The notes below the pieces were generated by a model. It searched no databases. It saw only the letters and a list, made by a program, of their open reading frames with translations, and had not been told where the DNA came from. A DNA stretch of 64,000 nt from Agromyces italicus DSM 16388. GTDB lineage: Bacteria; Actinomycetota; Actinomycetes; Actinomycetales; Microbacteriaceae. A program made the position numbers and the translations under genes. The DNA lies in assembly GCF_000421545.1 (NCBI RefSeq), contig NZ_ATXF01000007.1, positions 1 to 64,000 on the forward strand. Direction: 5' to 3'. This document shows positions 10,231-18,229 of the stretch, one piece after another (within the stretch, counting starts at the first letter, position 1; the number at the start of each line of letters is the position of its first letter).

Positions 10231-11703
10231 ATGGAGGCCGGGCTCTCGCAGACGGCGCTCGTCGTCGCAGCGCTCCTCCTCGTCCTCGACCTCATCGTCC
10301 GTGTCATCGCGGTGATCGTGGTGCCGCGCAACCGCCGTCCGACGGCCGGTATGGCCTGGCTCCTCGCGATCTTCTTCATCCCGTTCCTCGGGGTGCTGTT
10401 CTTCCTGCTCATCGGCAATCCGAAGCTGCCGAAGCACCGCCGCCGTAAGCAGGCGGAGGTCGACCGCTACATCCGCGAGTCCACGCACGGTGTCGAGCGC
10501 GTGAGCGACTCGAGCGCGTGGCCGAGCTGGTTCGAGGGCGTGGTGCGCCTGAACCGCAACCTCGGGTCGATGCCGCTCATCGGCCAGAACAGTGCGAGCC
10601 TGATCGGCGACTACGAGGGCTCGCTCGCGGCGATGACCGACGCGATCCGCGATGCGAAGCGCTATGTGCACGTCGAGTTCTACATCTTCGCGCTCGACGC
10701 CACGACCGAGCCGTTCTTCGAGGCGTTGGGCGATGCGGTGGCGCGCGGTGTCGAGGTGCGTGTGCTGCTCGACCACATCGCCTCGCGCCGAGCCGCCGGG
10801 TATCGGAAGACTCTGCGGCGCCTCGATGAGATGCAGGTGCGCTGGCAGCTCATGCTCCCCGTGCAGCCGCTGAAGGGCAGGTACCAGCGGCCCGACCTGC
10901 GCAACCACCGCAAGATCCTCGTCGTCGACGGCGAGGTCGGCTTCATGGGATCGCAGAACGTCATCGACCGCAGCTACAACAAGCGCAGCAATCAGCGGCG
11001 CGGGCTGAAGTGGAAGGAGCTCGTCGCCCGCGTCGAGGGCCCGATCGTCGCCGGACTCGACGCGATCTTCGCCACCGACTGGTACCTCGAGACGGGCGAG
11101 GAGCCCACGCGCGACCTCGCCGCGTCGCTCACCCAGCCGGGCGAGGCGCAGGATCTCGACTGCCAGGTGGTGCCGAGCGGGCCGGGGTTCCGCAGCGAGA
11201 ACAACCTCAAGCTCTTCCTGGCGCTGCTCTACGCGGCGCGGGAACGGATCATCATCACGAGCCCGTACTTCGTGCCCGACGAGGCGATGCTGTACGCGAT
11301 CAGCGGGGCGACCCAGCGGGGCATCCATGTCGAGCTCTTCGTCTCGGAGATCGGCGACCAGGCGCTCGTCTACCACGCGCAGCGCTCGTACTACGAGGCG
11401 CTGCTGCGGGCCGGCGTCAAGATCTACATGTACAAGGCGCCGTACATCCTGCACGCGAAGCACTTCACGATCGACGACGACGTCGCGGTGATCGGGTCGA
11501 GCAACATGGACATCCGCTCGTTCGAGCTCAACATGGAGGTGTCGTTGCTCGTGCGGGGGCGCTCCTTCGTGCGCGAGATGCGCGCCGTCGAGGACGGCTA
11601 CCGGCGCGACAGCCGCGAACTCACCCTCGACGAGTGGCTGAAGCAGCCGCTCGGTGCGACGGTGCTCGACAACCTCGCGCGGCTCACCTCGGCCCTGCAG
11701 TAG
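10231..11703 (+). CDS. cls: cardiolipin synthase (phospholipase D type)
   Basis: A 490-residue membrane enzyme that makes cardiolipin from two phosphatidylglycerol molecules in the bacterial two-PLD-domain family. Two N-terminal helices (residues 5-27 and 38-58) are followed by two HKD motifs: HRKILVVDG near residue 225 and HAKHFTIDDDVAVIGSSN near residue 408. Length and order match ClsA-type proteins. The start is the ATG directly after the small membrane protein gene. Confidence 0.93.
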   Translation: MEAGLSQTALVVAALLLVLDLIVRVIAVIVVPRNRRPTAGMAWLLAIFFIPFLGVLFFLLIGNPKLPKHRRRKQAEVDRYIRESTHGVERVSDSSAWPSWFEGVVRLNRNLGSMPLIGQNSASLIGDYEGSLAAMTDAIRDAKRYVHVEFYIFALDATTEPFFEALGDAVARGVEVRVLLDHIASRRAAGYRKTLRRLDEMQVRWQLMLPVQPLKGRYQRPDLRNHRKILVVDGEVGFMGSQNVIDRSYNKRSNQRRGLKWKELVARVEGPIVAGLDAIFATDWYLETGEEPTRDLAASLTQPGEAQDLDCQVVPSGPGFRSENNLKLFLALLYAARERIIITSPYFVPDEAMLYAISGATQRGIHVELFVSEIGDQALVYHAQRSYYEALLRAGVKIYMYKAPYILHAKHFTIDDDVAVIGSSNMDIRSFELNMEVSLLVRGRSFVREMRAVEDGYRRDSRELTLDEWLKQPLGATVLDNLARLTSALQ

Positions 11704-11713
11704 CGATCGAGCG

Positions 11714-11751
11714 CCGGATGCCTCGGGGCGAGGTGCGGGCGGTGCATCCGG
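11714..11751. terminator. bidirectional terminator-like hairpin
   Basis: CCGGATGC (11714-11721) pairs with GCATCCGG (11744-11751), with an inner CCTCG-GGG-CGAGG hairpin in the loop. It lies between the convergent ends of cls and the Kelch lipoprotein gene and lacks a T run. Confidence 0.5.
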
Positions 11752-11767
11752 TGCCCGGGCGGTACGG

Positions 11768-12883
11768 CTATGGGAGCCCGACCACCGTCGCCCGCCCGAC
11801 GAGCCGGATGCGGTCGTCGTAGCCGCCGACCACGAGCGCATCGCCCGAGCGGAGGAGGGTCACGGAGGCGAATGCCGCGCGACGGTCGGTCTCCTCGATC
11901 ACTTCCGACGTCTCGGCGGAGACGTCGATGACCTCGACGGTCCGACCGCCGGCTGCGACCAGCACACGCCCGTCGGGCAGGAGCAGGGCCCCGTCGGGCA
12001 GCTTGTAGCGAGGCTCCTGCAGCTCGGGCCCGCGCTCGAAGCGGCCCGAGACGGGGTCGTACAACTCGGTCGAGGCGAGCAGAGCGGCATCGTCGGGGGT
12101 GCCGCCGATGACGAGTGCTCGGCCGTCGGCGAGGGCGACGACGGCATGCTTCATGCGGGGCTCCGACATGGGGCTCGTCGGTGTCCATCTGCCGGTCGAG
12201 GGATCGAAGACCGCGGCCTCGGAGCTCGCGACGCCGGGTTCGACCTGTCCGCCCGTCACGAGCACGCGGCCGTCGGCGAGGACGGCCGCGCCGAGTGCGT
12301 CGGCCGCCCAGGGCAGCGACTCGGCAGGGCCGATCGTGCCGGTGCCCGGATCGAGGATCTCGGCGGATGCGCTGGAGCGCTGCGGGGCGATCCAGCCCCC
12401 GACGATGAGGATCCGGCCGCCTGGGAGCAGCGCGGCGACATGGCCGCCGCGGGGCTGGAGGAGGTCGGGGAGGCGGGCGAAGGACTCCGCATCCGGTCCG
12501 ATCGACTCCGCCGACCCGGTGACGCCGGCATTCTCTCCGAGGAACCCGCCGACGATCACGATGCGGCCGTCGGGTAGTGCAGTGGCGGTGTGGTTCGTAC
12601 GGGGGGCGGCCATCGACGGCCCCTCGACGGCGTTCGTTCCCGCCGCCGAGACGAGGGCGGTTCGCGCGGTGGCTTCGCTGCACCCGTCGGTCACGCACCC
12701 TCCGGCGATGAGCACCCGCCCGTCGGGCAACGAGGTCGCGGAATGTGCGGCGCGCGCGGCGAGCTCAGCCGACGGCACCCGCGTGGTCGTGGGGGAGGGC
12801 TCAGGCGTCGTCGTGGTGCTGCCCGCCGTGCACCCGGCGAGGGCTGCGACGGCGGCGGCGGCCAGGACCATTCGGAGCTGCAC
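11768..12883 (-). CDS. Kelch-repeat lipoprotein
   Basis: A 371-residue exported protein. The signal peptide ends in LAGC with Cys18 as the lipid-attachment residue, followed by a Thr/Pro linker (residues 19-37). The rest is a row of about six Kelch-like blades, each with a DGRVLIAGG-type strand (for example LPDGRVLIAGG, LPDGRIVIVGG, LADGRALVIGG). The fold would be a beta-propeller on the outside of the membrane. The ligand is unknown. It follows the pirin gene by nine bases and is probably on the same transcript. Confidence 0.8.
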   Translation of the reverse strand: MQLRMVLAAAAVAALAGCTAGSTTTTPEPSPTTTRVPSAELAARAAHSATSLPDGRVLIAGGCVTDGCSEATARTALVSAAGTNAVEGPSMAAPRTNHTATALPDGRIVIVGGFLGENAGVTGSAESIGPDAESFARLPDLLQPRGGHVAALLPGGRILIVGGWIAPQRSSASAEILDPGTGTIGPAESLPWAADALGAAVLADGRVLVTGGQVEPGVASSEAAVFDPSTGRWTPTSPMSEPRMKHAVVALADGRALVIGGTPDDAALLASTELYDPVSGRFERGPELQEPRYKLPDGALLLPDGRVLVAAGGRTVEVIDVSAETSEVIEETDRRAAFASVTLLRSGDALVVGGYDDRIRLVGRATVVGLP

Positions 12884-12892
12884 GATGCCTCA

Positions 12893-13966
12893 TCACGTTC
12901 GTGGTTTCAGGCGAACCGTCGGCAGTTCTGGTGCGGGCAGTGCGTCGCCGTCGTAGTCGACGCGCCCGAAGCGGCCGTCGGGGTTGTCGCGGCCGATGAC
13001 CTCGGACTGCCACTGCCGGCGGAACTCGACGATCTCGTCGTGGTCTCCGCCGATGAAGTTCCACCACATGACGAGCTCTTCGCCGAACGGCACGCCACCG
13101 AGGAGGACCACGCGCACCGGGCCGTCGCCCGCGGTCAGGCGCACGCCGTCGTGGCCGGTCGGCAGGTAGCCGAGCTCACTCCGCTCGAGCGTCGCAGAGT
13201 GACCTGCGACGGTGAGTCCGTCGGCGTCGGCGGGCCGGTCGGCGACCTCGTCGTCGGTCGCCGCGATCGTGACCCTGACGGGCCCAGCATCGACGAGCAC
13301 GCCGTGCTCGAAGGCGGGGTCGAGCTCGATCCACGCCTCGCCGCCCGCGGCAAGGTCGATCTGGGCGCCGACGAGCGGGCTGAAGAGCGTCACGGCGCCG
13401 TCCTGAATGGGGCGAACGGATGCCTCGTCGCCGACACCGGGCAGGGAGCCCGCGAACACGCGCACGACGGCGTCGTCGACCTCTTCGGCGACGATCTCGG
13501 CGTGCTCGAAGAACGGGGCGACGTCGCGGGAGGCGCCGGGGAGGGCGATCCAGAGCTGGACGCCGTGCAGTCGGGTCGTGGCGGGGGTCGAGACCTCGGA
13601 ATGCGAGATGCCCCGGCCGGCGGTCATGAGGTTCACCTGACCGGGCCGCACGAGCTCGCGGCTGCCGGTGGAGTCACGGTGCTCGATCTCGCCCTCGAAG
13701 AGCCAGCTGACGGTCTGCAGCCCGGCGTGAGGATGGGGCGGCACGACCATGCCGCCCGACGCGGCGACGTCGTCGGGGCCGTAGTGATCGGCGAAGCACC
13801 AGGCGCCGATCGTGGTGCGCCCACGTTGCGGGAGCGTGCGCCGCACGCGCATCGCGCGCGGGCCGCCGAGCGGCACGTCGCGCGCCGCGAGCACCTGCAC
13901 GCTCGGGCCCTGCCGCCCCTCGGGCGGGCAGAGCAGCTCGAGCGGGTCCTTCTCGAGATTGCTCAT
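12893..13966 (-). CDS. pirin family protein
   Basis: A 357-residue bicupin. The N-terminal cupin carries the metal-binding segment PPHPHAGLQTVSW (about residues 76-88), with further ligands in GEIEHRDS and the HSEVS segment (ISHSEVS). Pirins are iron-binding; some oxidise quercetin, but the substrate here cannot be read from the sequence. TACGCT at 13973-13978 lies six bases before the ATG and there is no ribosome site. Confidence 0.88.
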   Translation of the reverse strand: MSNLEKDPLELLCPPEGRQGPSVQVLAARDVPLGGPRAMRVRRTLPQRGRTTIGAWCFADHYGPDDVAASGGMVVPPHPHAGLQTVSWLFEGEIEHRDSTGSRELVRPGQVNLMTAGRGISHSEVSTPATTRLHGVQLWIALPGASRDVAPFFEHAEIVAEEVDDAVVRVFAGSLPGVGDEASVRPIQDGAVTLFSPLVGAQIDLAAGGEAWIELDPAFEHGVLVDAGPVRVTIAATDDEVADRPADADGLTVAGHSATLERSELGYLPTGHDGVRLTAGDGPVRVVLLGGVPFGEELVMWWNFIGGDHDEIVEFRRQWQSEVIGRDNPDGRFGRVDYDGDALPAPELPTVRLKPRT

Positions 13967-13972
13967 GACGCC

Positions 13973-13978
13973 AGCGTA
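13973..13978 (-). promoter_or_regulatory. -10 element of the pirin gene (leaderless)
   Basis: TACGCT on the minus strand, six bases, then ATG at 13966. Transcription would start at the A of the start codon. Confidence 0.5.
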
Positions 13979-14042
13979 ATCCGGGCATCGGACGGCGGCC
14001 CGTTGGAGCGGTGCGGAGGCGGTGCGCAGGGTGTCGAACCGA

Positions 14043-14048
14043 TATCAT
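14043..14048 (+). promoter_or_regulatory. -10 element of the 14055 lipoprotein gene (leaderless)
   Basis: TATCAT, six bases (TGCGGC), then ATG 14055. No Shine-Dalgarno is present, and this arrangement decides the start over an in-frame ATG at 14022. Confidence 0.5.
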
Positions 14049-14054
14049 TGCGGC

Positions 14055-14504
14055 ATGGCTACCTCCGTGCGTCTTCGCCGTGCCGGCCTCGCTGCCGCGG
14101 CCCTCGCTTCCGTGTTCCTCCTCGCCGCGTGCGCTCCGCCCACGCGAGCGGCCGAGAACTTCCCGGGCGAGCCGGTCTCCGAGCACGGCGAAGAGGGCGG
14201 CGAAGCGGGCGGCGACGTCACGGGCGAGCCGCAGGCCGCGTGGGTCGGTCAGGGCGGCCAGCTCGCGGTGACCATCTGGGGCAGTTCCACATGCCCGGCC
14301 GTCGGTGAGAGCATCCGTGTCATCGAGCCCGCGGGCGAGGGCAACCGGGTCGCGATCGACCTCGTCGAGCGGCCCGCCGACGAGATGTGCACGGCCGACC
14401 TCGTGCCGCACACGACGGTCTTCTGGACGCCGATGAACGTCACGACCACCGAGGAGCTCGTCGTCGAGGTGCAGGACACCGAGGTCGCCGTTCCGGTCAA
14501 GTAG
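14055..14504 (+). CDS. small secreted lipoprotein
   Basis: A 149-residue lipoprotein with lipobox LLAAC (Cys26). An acidic Gly/Glu linker (about residues 32-56) leads to a roughly 90-residue beta-rich domain with two cysteines (STCPAVGES, DEMCTADL) that could form a disulfide. No family recognised. The 177 bases that follow hold the control region of the surface-protein gene. Confidence 0.7.
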   Translation: MATSVRLRRAGLAAAALASVFLLAACAPPTRAAENFPGEPVSEHGEEGGEAGGDVTGEPQAAWVGQGGQLAVTIWGSSTCPAVGESIRVIEPAGEGNRVAIDLVERPADEMCTADLVPHTTVFWTPMNVTTTEELVVEVQDTEVAVPVK

Positions 14505-14555
14505 TCGGCGGCTCGTACCCCGGTGGCCGTTCGGGGTGTCCCCCGTTGCGAAAAT

Positions 14556-14573
14556 GGCCCCTGAACTGGGGCC
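14556..14573. terminator. hairpin after the lipoprotein gene
   Basis: GGCCCC (14556-14561), loop TGAACT, GGGGCC (14568-14573), 52 bases after the stop. There is no T run on the plus strand; an AAAAT run precedes it, which reads ATTTT on the minus strand. Confidence 0.35.
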
Positions 14574-14617
14574 AAGACATTCGGCAGCCGACGGGTACAT
14601 GAGGAATCCTGTTCGAT

Positions 14618-14655
14618 TAGCGTTGCCCGCACGTGCGCCGTCCATCCGGGACGGC
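14618..14655 (+). promoter_or_regulatory. promoter and leader hairpin of the surface-protein gene
   Basis: TAGCGT (14618-14623) is a plausible -10; no clear -35 is seen. A hairpin GCCGTCC-ATCCG-GGACGGC (14637-14655) would lie in the 5' leader, 27 bases before the GTG. Confidence 0.35.
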
Positions 14656-14681
14656 AACCCGACACGTGAGGACGCTGACCC

Positions 14682-17600
14682 GTGCCCCGACGCAGACTGC
14701 CTGCCGCCGCCGTCGCCATCGCCACGATGGTCGGCGCACTCCTGACCCCTCTGCTCATCGCCTCGCCCGCGGTCGCCGTGACGCTCCCGAGCGGGCTCGC
14801 GACCGGATTCGAGATCGACGGCGATCGTACGGGCGGCACGCCGCCCGACACCTACGACTGGGACAGCTTCCTGTCGCCGCTCGCCGATGACGGGTCGCAC
14901 ACCTTCACGCCGACCGGTCCGTACACGACGACGCAGGGCTTCGACTCCACCGGCATCGTCGACGGCGACCAGGGCTGGGACAACGGCTCGCTCGCGACCT
15001 CCTGCGATGTGCTCGACGCGACCGGCTCACCCGGCAGCCAGACGCAGGCGACGAACCCCTGGGAGCCGGCCCCGGCGAACGTCAACGCCAAGGGCGACCT
15101 GTGCAGCGGCGGCGCGGCGTTCGAGATCATCACCGATGACCTGGGCGTCGAGCACGTCGTGTTCTACCTGTATTGGACACGCCTCGAGGGCAACGGCGAC
15201 ATGAGTACCTTCACGACCCTGCAGGGGCCGGAGGCGGGGCGCTGCGACGACTTCGCGATCGAGTTCGACTACGCGTCGGCCGGCAGCGTGACGAGCGCTG
15301 CGGTGCTCACGTGGGCGCCCGACAGCGGTGACTGCACCGACCCCGACGGGCCGGGCGAGTGGGTCGACACCGGCGACCCCCTCGACTTCGCGGCCGTGGT
15401 CGGTCAGCGCACCGAGGGCCCCGCCCCGCTACCCGGCGACGACGAGACCTTCGGCGAGCTCGCCGTCGACCTCACTGCGGCAGGCCTCTTCGAGCCCGAC
15501 TCCTGCGAAGGCTTCGCGACCGGCACCTCGTTCTCGCGCACGGGCAATGCGCCGACCGCGCAGATCCAGGACTTCTTCGAGCCGCAGGATCCGCTGGTCA
15601 TCACCAACTGCGGCGGGCTGAGCATCACGAAGCTCTCCGACCCGCCGGCGATCACGAGCACCGACGACTTCGACTACGAGGTCGTGCGCACCGGGGGAGG
15701 CGCGATCTTCGAGGGCGGCGAGACGGCGATCAACGACACCCTCCGCATCGGCGACACCGATGTCTGGTCCGACGTGCTCGCCGGTGACGACTACACGCTC
15801 GACGAGACGATCGCCGACGGGCTGCCGTGGGCGGAGCTCTCGATCACCTGCGAGGTCGGCGGAGAGACCTTCGAGATCACCTCGCCCACGACCGAGTTCC
15901 CGGTCGTCACGGGCGACGTGACCGAGTGCACGATCGTCAACACCACCTCGTGGGTCACGGTTGAGAAGCAGACGCTGCCCGATGCATCCGGCCAGACCTT
16001 CACCTTCGACGTCGGCGGCACCGCGGTGCAGCTGACCGACGGACAGACGAGCGACCCCGTGTACTTCGTACCGGGCAGCGAGGTGCCGGTGACCGAGACC
16101 GTTCCCGACGGCTGGAATCTCACCGAGGTCGCGTGCACCCCGGCGGGCACGGAGACGGCCGACGGCGAGACGGTGACGACGGTCGCCGGCGAGGGCGTGC
16201 ACTGCGTGTTCGAGAACACGCAGAACGGCGAGATCCAGGTGCACAAGGTCGTCGACGGCCCGCAGGGCGCGGTGTTCGAGTACACCGGCAGCTGGCTCGA
16301 GGACCCGTCGACGTTCACGATCGACGCGAGCGACGGAGCGGGCGACAGCGAGGTCTTCTCGGTCGAGCCCGGCAGCTACGACCTCGCTGAGTCACCGCTC
16401 GAGGGCTATGACACGACCGATCTCGTCTGCATCGACCCCGACCAGGGCACGATCGTCGACGACGCGGCCTTCACGGCGGTGCTCGACGTCGATCCGGGCG
16501 AGTTCGTCGAGTGCACCTACACGAACACGCAGCGCGGCGAGATCCGCGTCGACAAGGAGACCATCCCCGACGAGTGGGACCAGGACTTCGACTTCTCGCT
16601 GGTCGGTGAAGACACCGATGAGCAGTTCACCATCAACGACGCGACGGACGACGAGGCCGACCCGTGGAGCTCGGGGCTCATCGTCCCGGGCGACTACACG
16701 GCGACCGAGACCGTGCCGGAGCACTGGGAGCTCGAGTCGATCAGCTGTGGCACGCCCGAAGGCGCGTCGACCGCGATCGTGCTCGCGCCGGGCGCTGTGA
16801 TCACCTGCGTGTTCACGAACGAGGCGCTGCCGGGATCGGTCACGGTCACCAAGAACGTGGTCGGCGTCGCCGACGGCTTCGAGTGGGCGTTCGACCTGAC
16901 CATCTCGCCGGTTCCGGGCGTACAGCCGGGCACGCAGACCGTGACCGGTGCCGGCGACGGCTCCGACACGGCGACGTGGACCGACCTCGTGCCCGGTGAG
17001 CAGTACACCGTGACCGAGACCGCGGTGGACGGCTGGAACCTGGGCGAGATCACCTGCACGGGCGGCGGCGGTGAACTCACCGACCTCAACGGCGACGAGC
17101 CCGGGTTCGCGTTCGTGGCCGAGATCGATACCGAGATCGACTGTGCACTGACCAACGAGGCGGTGCCCGGTGAGATCGAGATCGCGAAATCGACCGTCGG
17201 CGGTGACGGGACCTTCGACTTCGAGCTCACCCCGCTCGACGCCGAGGGCGTGCCGTCCGGCGCGCCGATCGTCGAGAGCGTCACGACCGAGGCCGGCCAG
17301 GGCACAGCGGTGTTCGAGGGCGTGCTGCTCGGCAGCCGATTCTCCCTCGGCGAAGCCGACCCCGGTGAGGAATGGATCGCGGGCGACCTCGCCTGCACGG
17401 TCGACCCAGCCGGCGAGGCCGGCCCGGCACCGATCGATGCGAGCGACTTCACGGTCCAGCCGGGCGATCTGATCGCGTGCGAGATCGAGAACGTCCTCAG
17501 GGGCCCGCTCGTCATCGACAAGACCGTCGACGGTCCGGCCGTCGACAACGGCGACGGCACGTGGGATGTCTCGTACACGATCACGGTGACGAGCCAGTCG

Positions 17601-18056
17601 GCGACCGACGAGTCGTACGACCTCACCGACGAACTGAAGTTCGGCGACGGCATCACGCCGATCGCGGCCGAGATCGCCGGGCCCGAGGGCGTCGTCATCA
17701 ATCCCGGCTGGAACGGCGTCGACGACCTCGCCGTCACGACCGCGGTGCTGCCGGCCGGCGGTGAGCACGTCTACGCCGTCGCGGTGACCGCCGAGGTCGA
17801 CGAGGAGATCACCGTCGATGAGGCCGACTGCACCGTCGGCATGGGAGAGGACGGCAGCGGGCTGCTCAACTCCGCGACCATCGAGTTCTGGAGCGGTTCC
17901 GCATCGAGCGAGGACTGCGCCCCGGTCGTACCCGAGCAGCCCTCGCTGCCCGCGACCGGTGCGAGCCTCACCGCCGGCTGGATCGGCCTCACGGTGCTGG
18001 CGGCCGGCGGGCTGCTGCTCTTCCTCCGCCGTCGGCGCCAGGCGGCCGAGGCGTAG
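14682..18056 (+). CDS. LPXTG-anchored surface protein with prealbumin-like repeats
   Basis: A 1124-residue cell-wall protein. The signal peptide (residues 1-32) ends at PAVAVT. A unique N-terminal domain (about 33-305) is followed by modules starting near 310, 423, 515, 618, 717, 829 and 941, about 100-110 residues each. Their opening strands read as GEIQVHK, GEIRVDK, GSVTVTK, GEIEIAK and GPLVIDK. Most modules end in a C-x-x-x-N-(T/E) segment such as CVFENT, and inner segments such as DLVCIDP supply a second Cys, so disulfides are likely. The last module (DVSYTITVTSQ) looks DUF11-like. The end is LPATG at 1089-1093, a helix and RRRR, the class C/E-type sorting signal used by sortases. No sortase gene is in the window. 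GTG start. Likely role is adhesion or matrix. Confidence 0.88.
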   Translation: MPRRRLPAAAVAIATMVGALLTPLLIASPAVAVTLPSGLATGFEIDGDRTGGTPPDTYDWDSFLSPLADDGSHTFTPTGPYTTTQGFDSTGIVDGDQGWDNGSLATSCDVLDATGSPGSQTQATNPWEPAPANVNAKGDLCSGGAAFEIITDDLGVEHVVFYLYWTRLEGNGDMSTFTTLQGPEAGRCDDFAIEFDYASAGSVTSAAVLTWAPDSGDCTDPDGPGEWVDTGDPLDFAAVVGQRTEGPAPLPGDDETFGELAVDLTAAGLFEPDSCEGFATGTSFSRTGNAPTAQIQDFFEPQDPLVITNCGGLSITKLSDPPAITSTDDFDYEVVRTGGGAIFEGGETAINDTLRIGDTDVWSDVLAGDDYTLDETIADGLPWAELSITCEVGGETFEITSPTTEFPVVTGDVTECTIVNTTSWVTVEKQTLPDASGQTFTFDVGGTAVQLTDGQTSDPVYFVPGSEVPVTETVPDGWNLTEVACTPAGTETADGETVTTVAGEGVHCVFENTQNGEIQVHKVVDGPQGAVFEYTGSWLEDPSTFTIDASDGAGDSEVFSVEPGSYDLAESPLEGYDTTDLVCIDPDQGTIVDDAAFTAVLDVDPGEFVECTYTNTQRGEIRVDKETIPDEWDQDFDFSLVGEDTDEQFTINDATDDEADPWSSGLIVPGDYTATETVPEHWELESISCGTPEGASTAIVLAPGAVITCVFTNEALPGSVTVTKNVVGVADGFEWAFDLTISPVPGVQPGTQTVTGAGDGSDTATWTDLVPGEQYTVTETAVDGWNLGEITCTGGGGELTDLNGDEPGFAFVAEIDTEIDCALTNEAVPGEIEIAKSTVGGDGTFDFELTPLDAEGVPSGAPIVESVTTEAGQGTAVFEGVLLGSRFSLGEADPGEEWIAGDLACTVDPAGEAGPAPIDASDFTVQPGDLIACEIENVLRGPLVIDKTVDGPAVDNGDGTWDVSYTITVTSQSATDESYDLTDELKFGDGITPIAAEIAGPEGVVINPGWNGVDDLAVTTAVLPAGGEHVYAVAVTAEVDEEITVDEADCTVGMGEDGSGLLNSATIEFWSGSASSEDCAPVVPEQPSLPATGASLTAGWIGLTVLAAGGLLLFLRRRRQAAEA

Positions 18057-18074
18057 ATCGCTCGAGCGCTGATC

Positions 18075-18108
18075 GACGGGCCGTCGGGGCGAGTCCCGGC
18101 GGCCCGTC
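18075..18108 (+). terminator. intrinsic-type terminator of the surface-protein gene
   Basis: A 14-base stem with one mismatch (18075-18088 with 18095-18108) and a GCGAGT loop lies 18 bases after the stop. It is followed by GGCGTTTC, a short T tract. Confidence 0.65.
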
Positions 18109-18229
18109 GGCGTTTCACCCACCCCGAACCGTGATGCGCCCACGGCGAACAGCGCCCCACGGGGCATCCGGCTTGTTTACGCTCGATGTATCGACGTCCC
18201 CCGCCCAGTGGGGCCGTGAGGAGTAGAGC

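Noticed and set aside
12590-14308. 572-codon plus-strand frame across the pirin gene
   Set aside because: Antisense to pirin and the Kelch gene, with no domain; the pirin frame has the metal-binding signature and a leaderless promoter.
18109-18229. ClgR or heat-shock operator before clpC
   Set aside because: Only a short TCGAT-GT-ATCGA dyad is present; it does not fit the known ClgR box or CIRCE/HAIR sequences.
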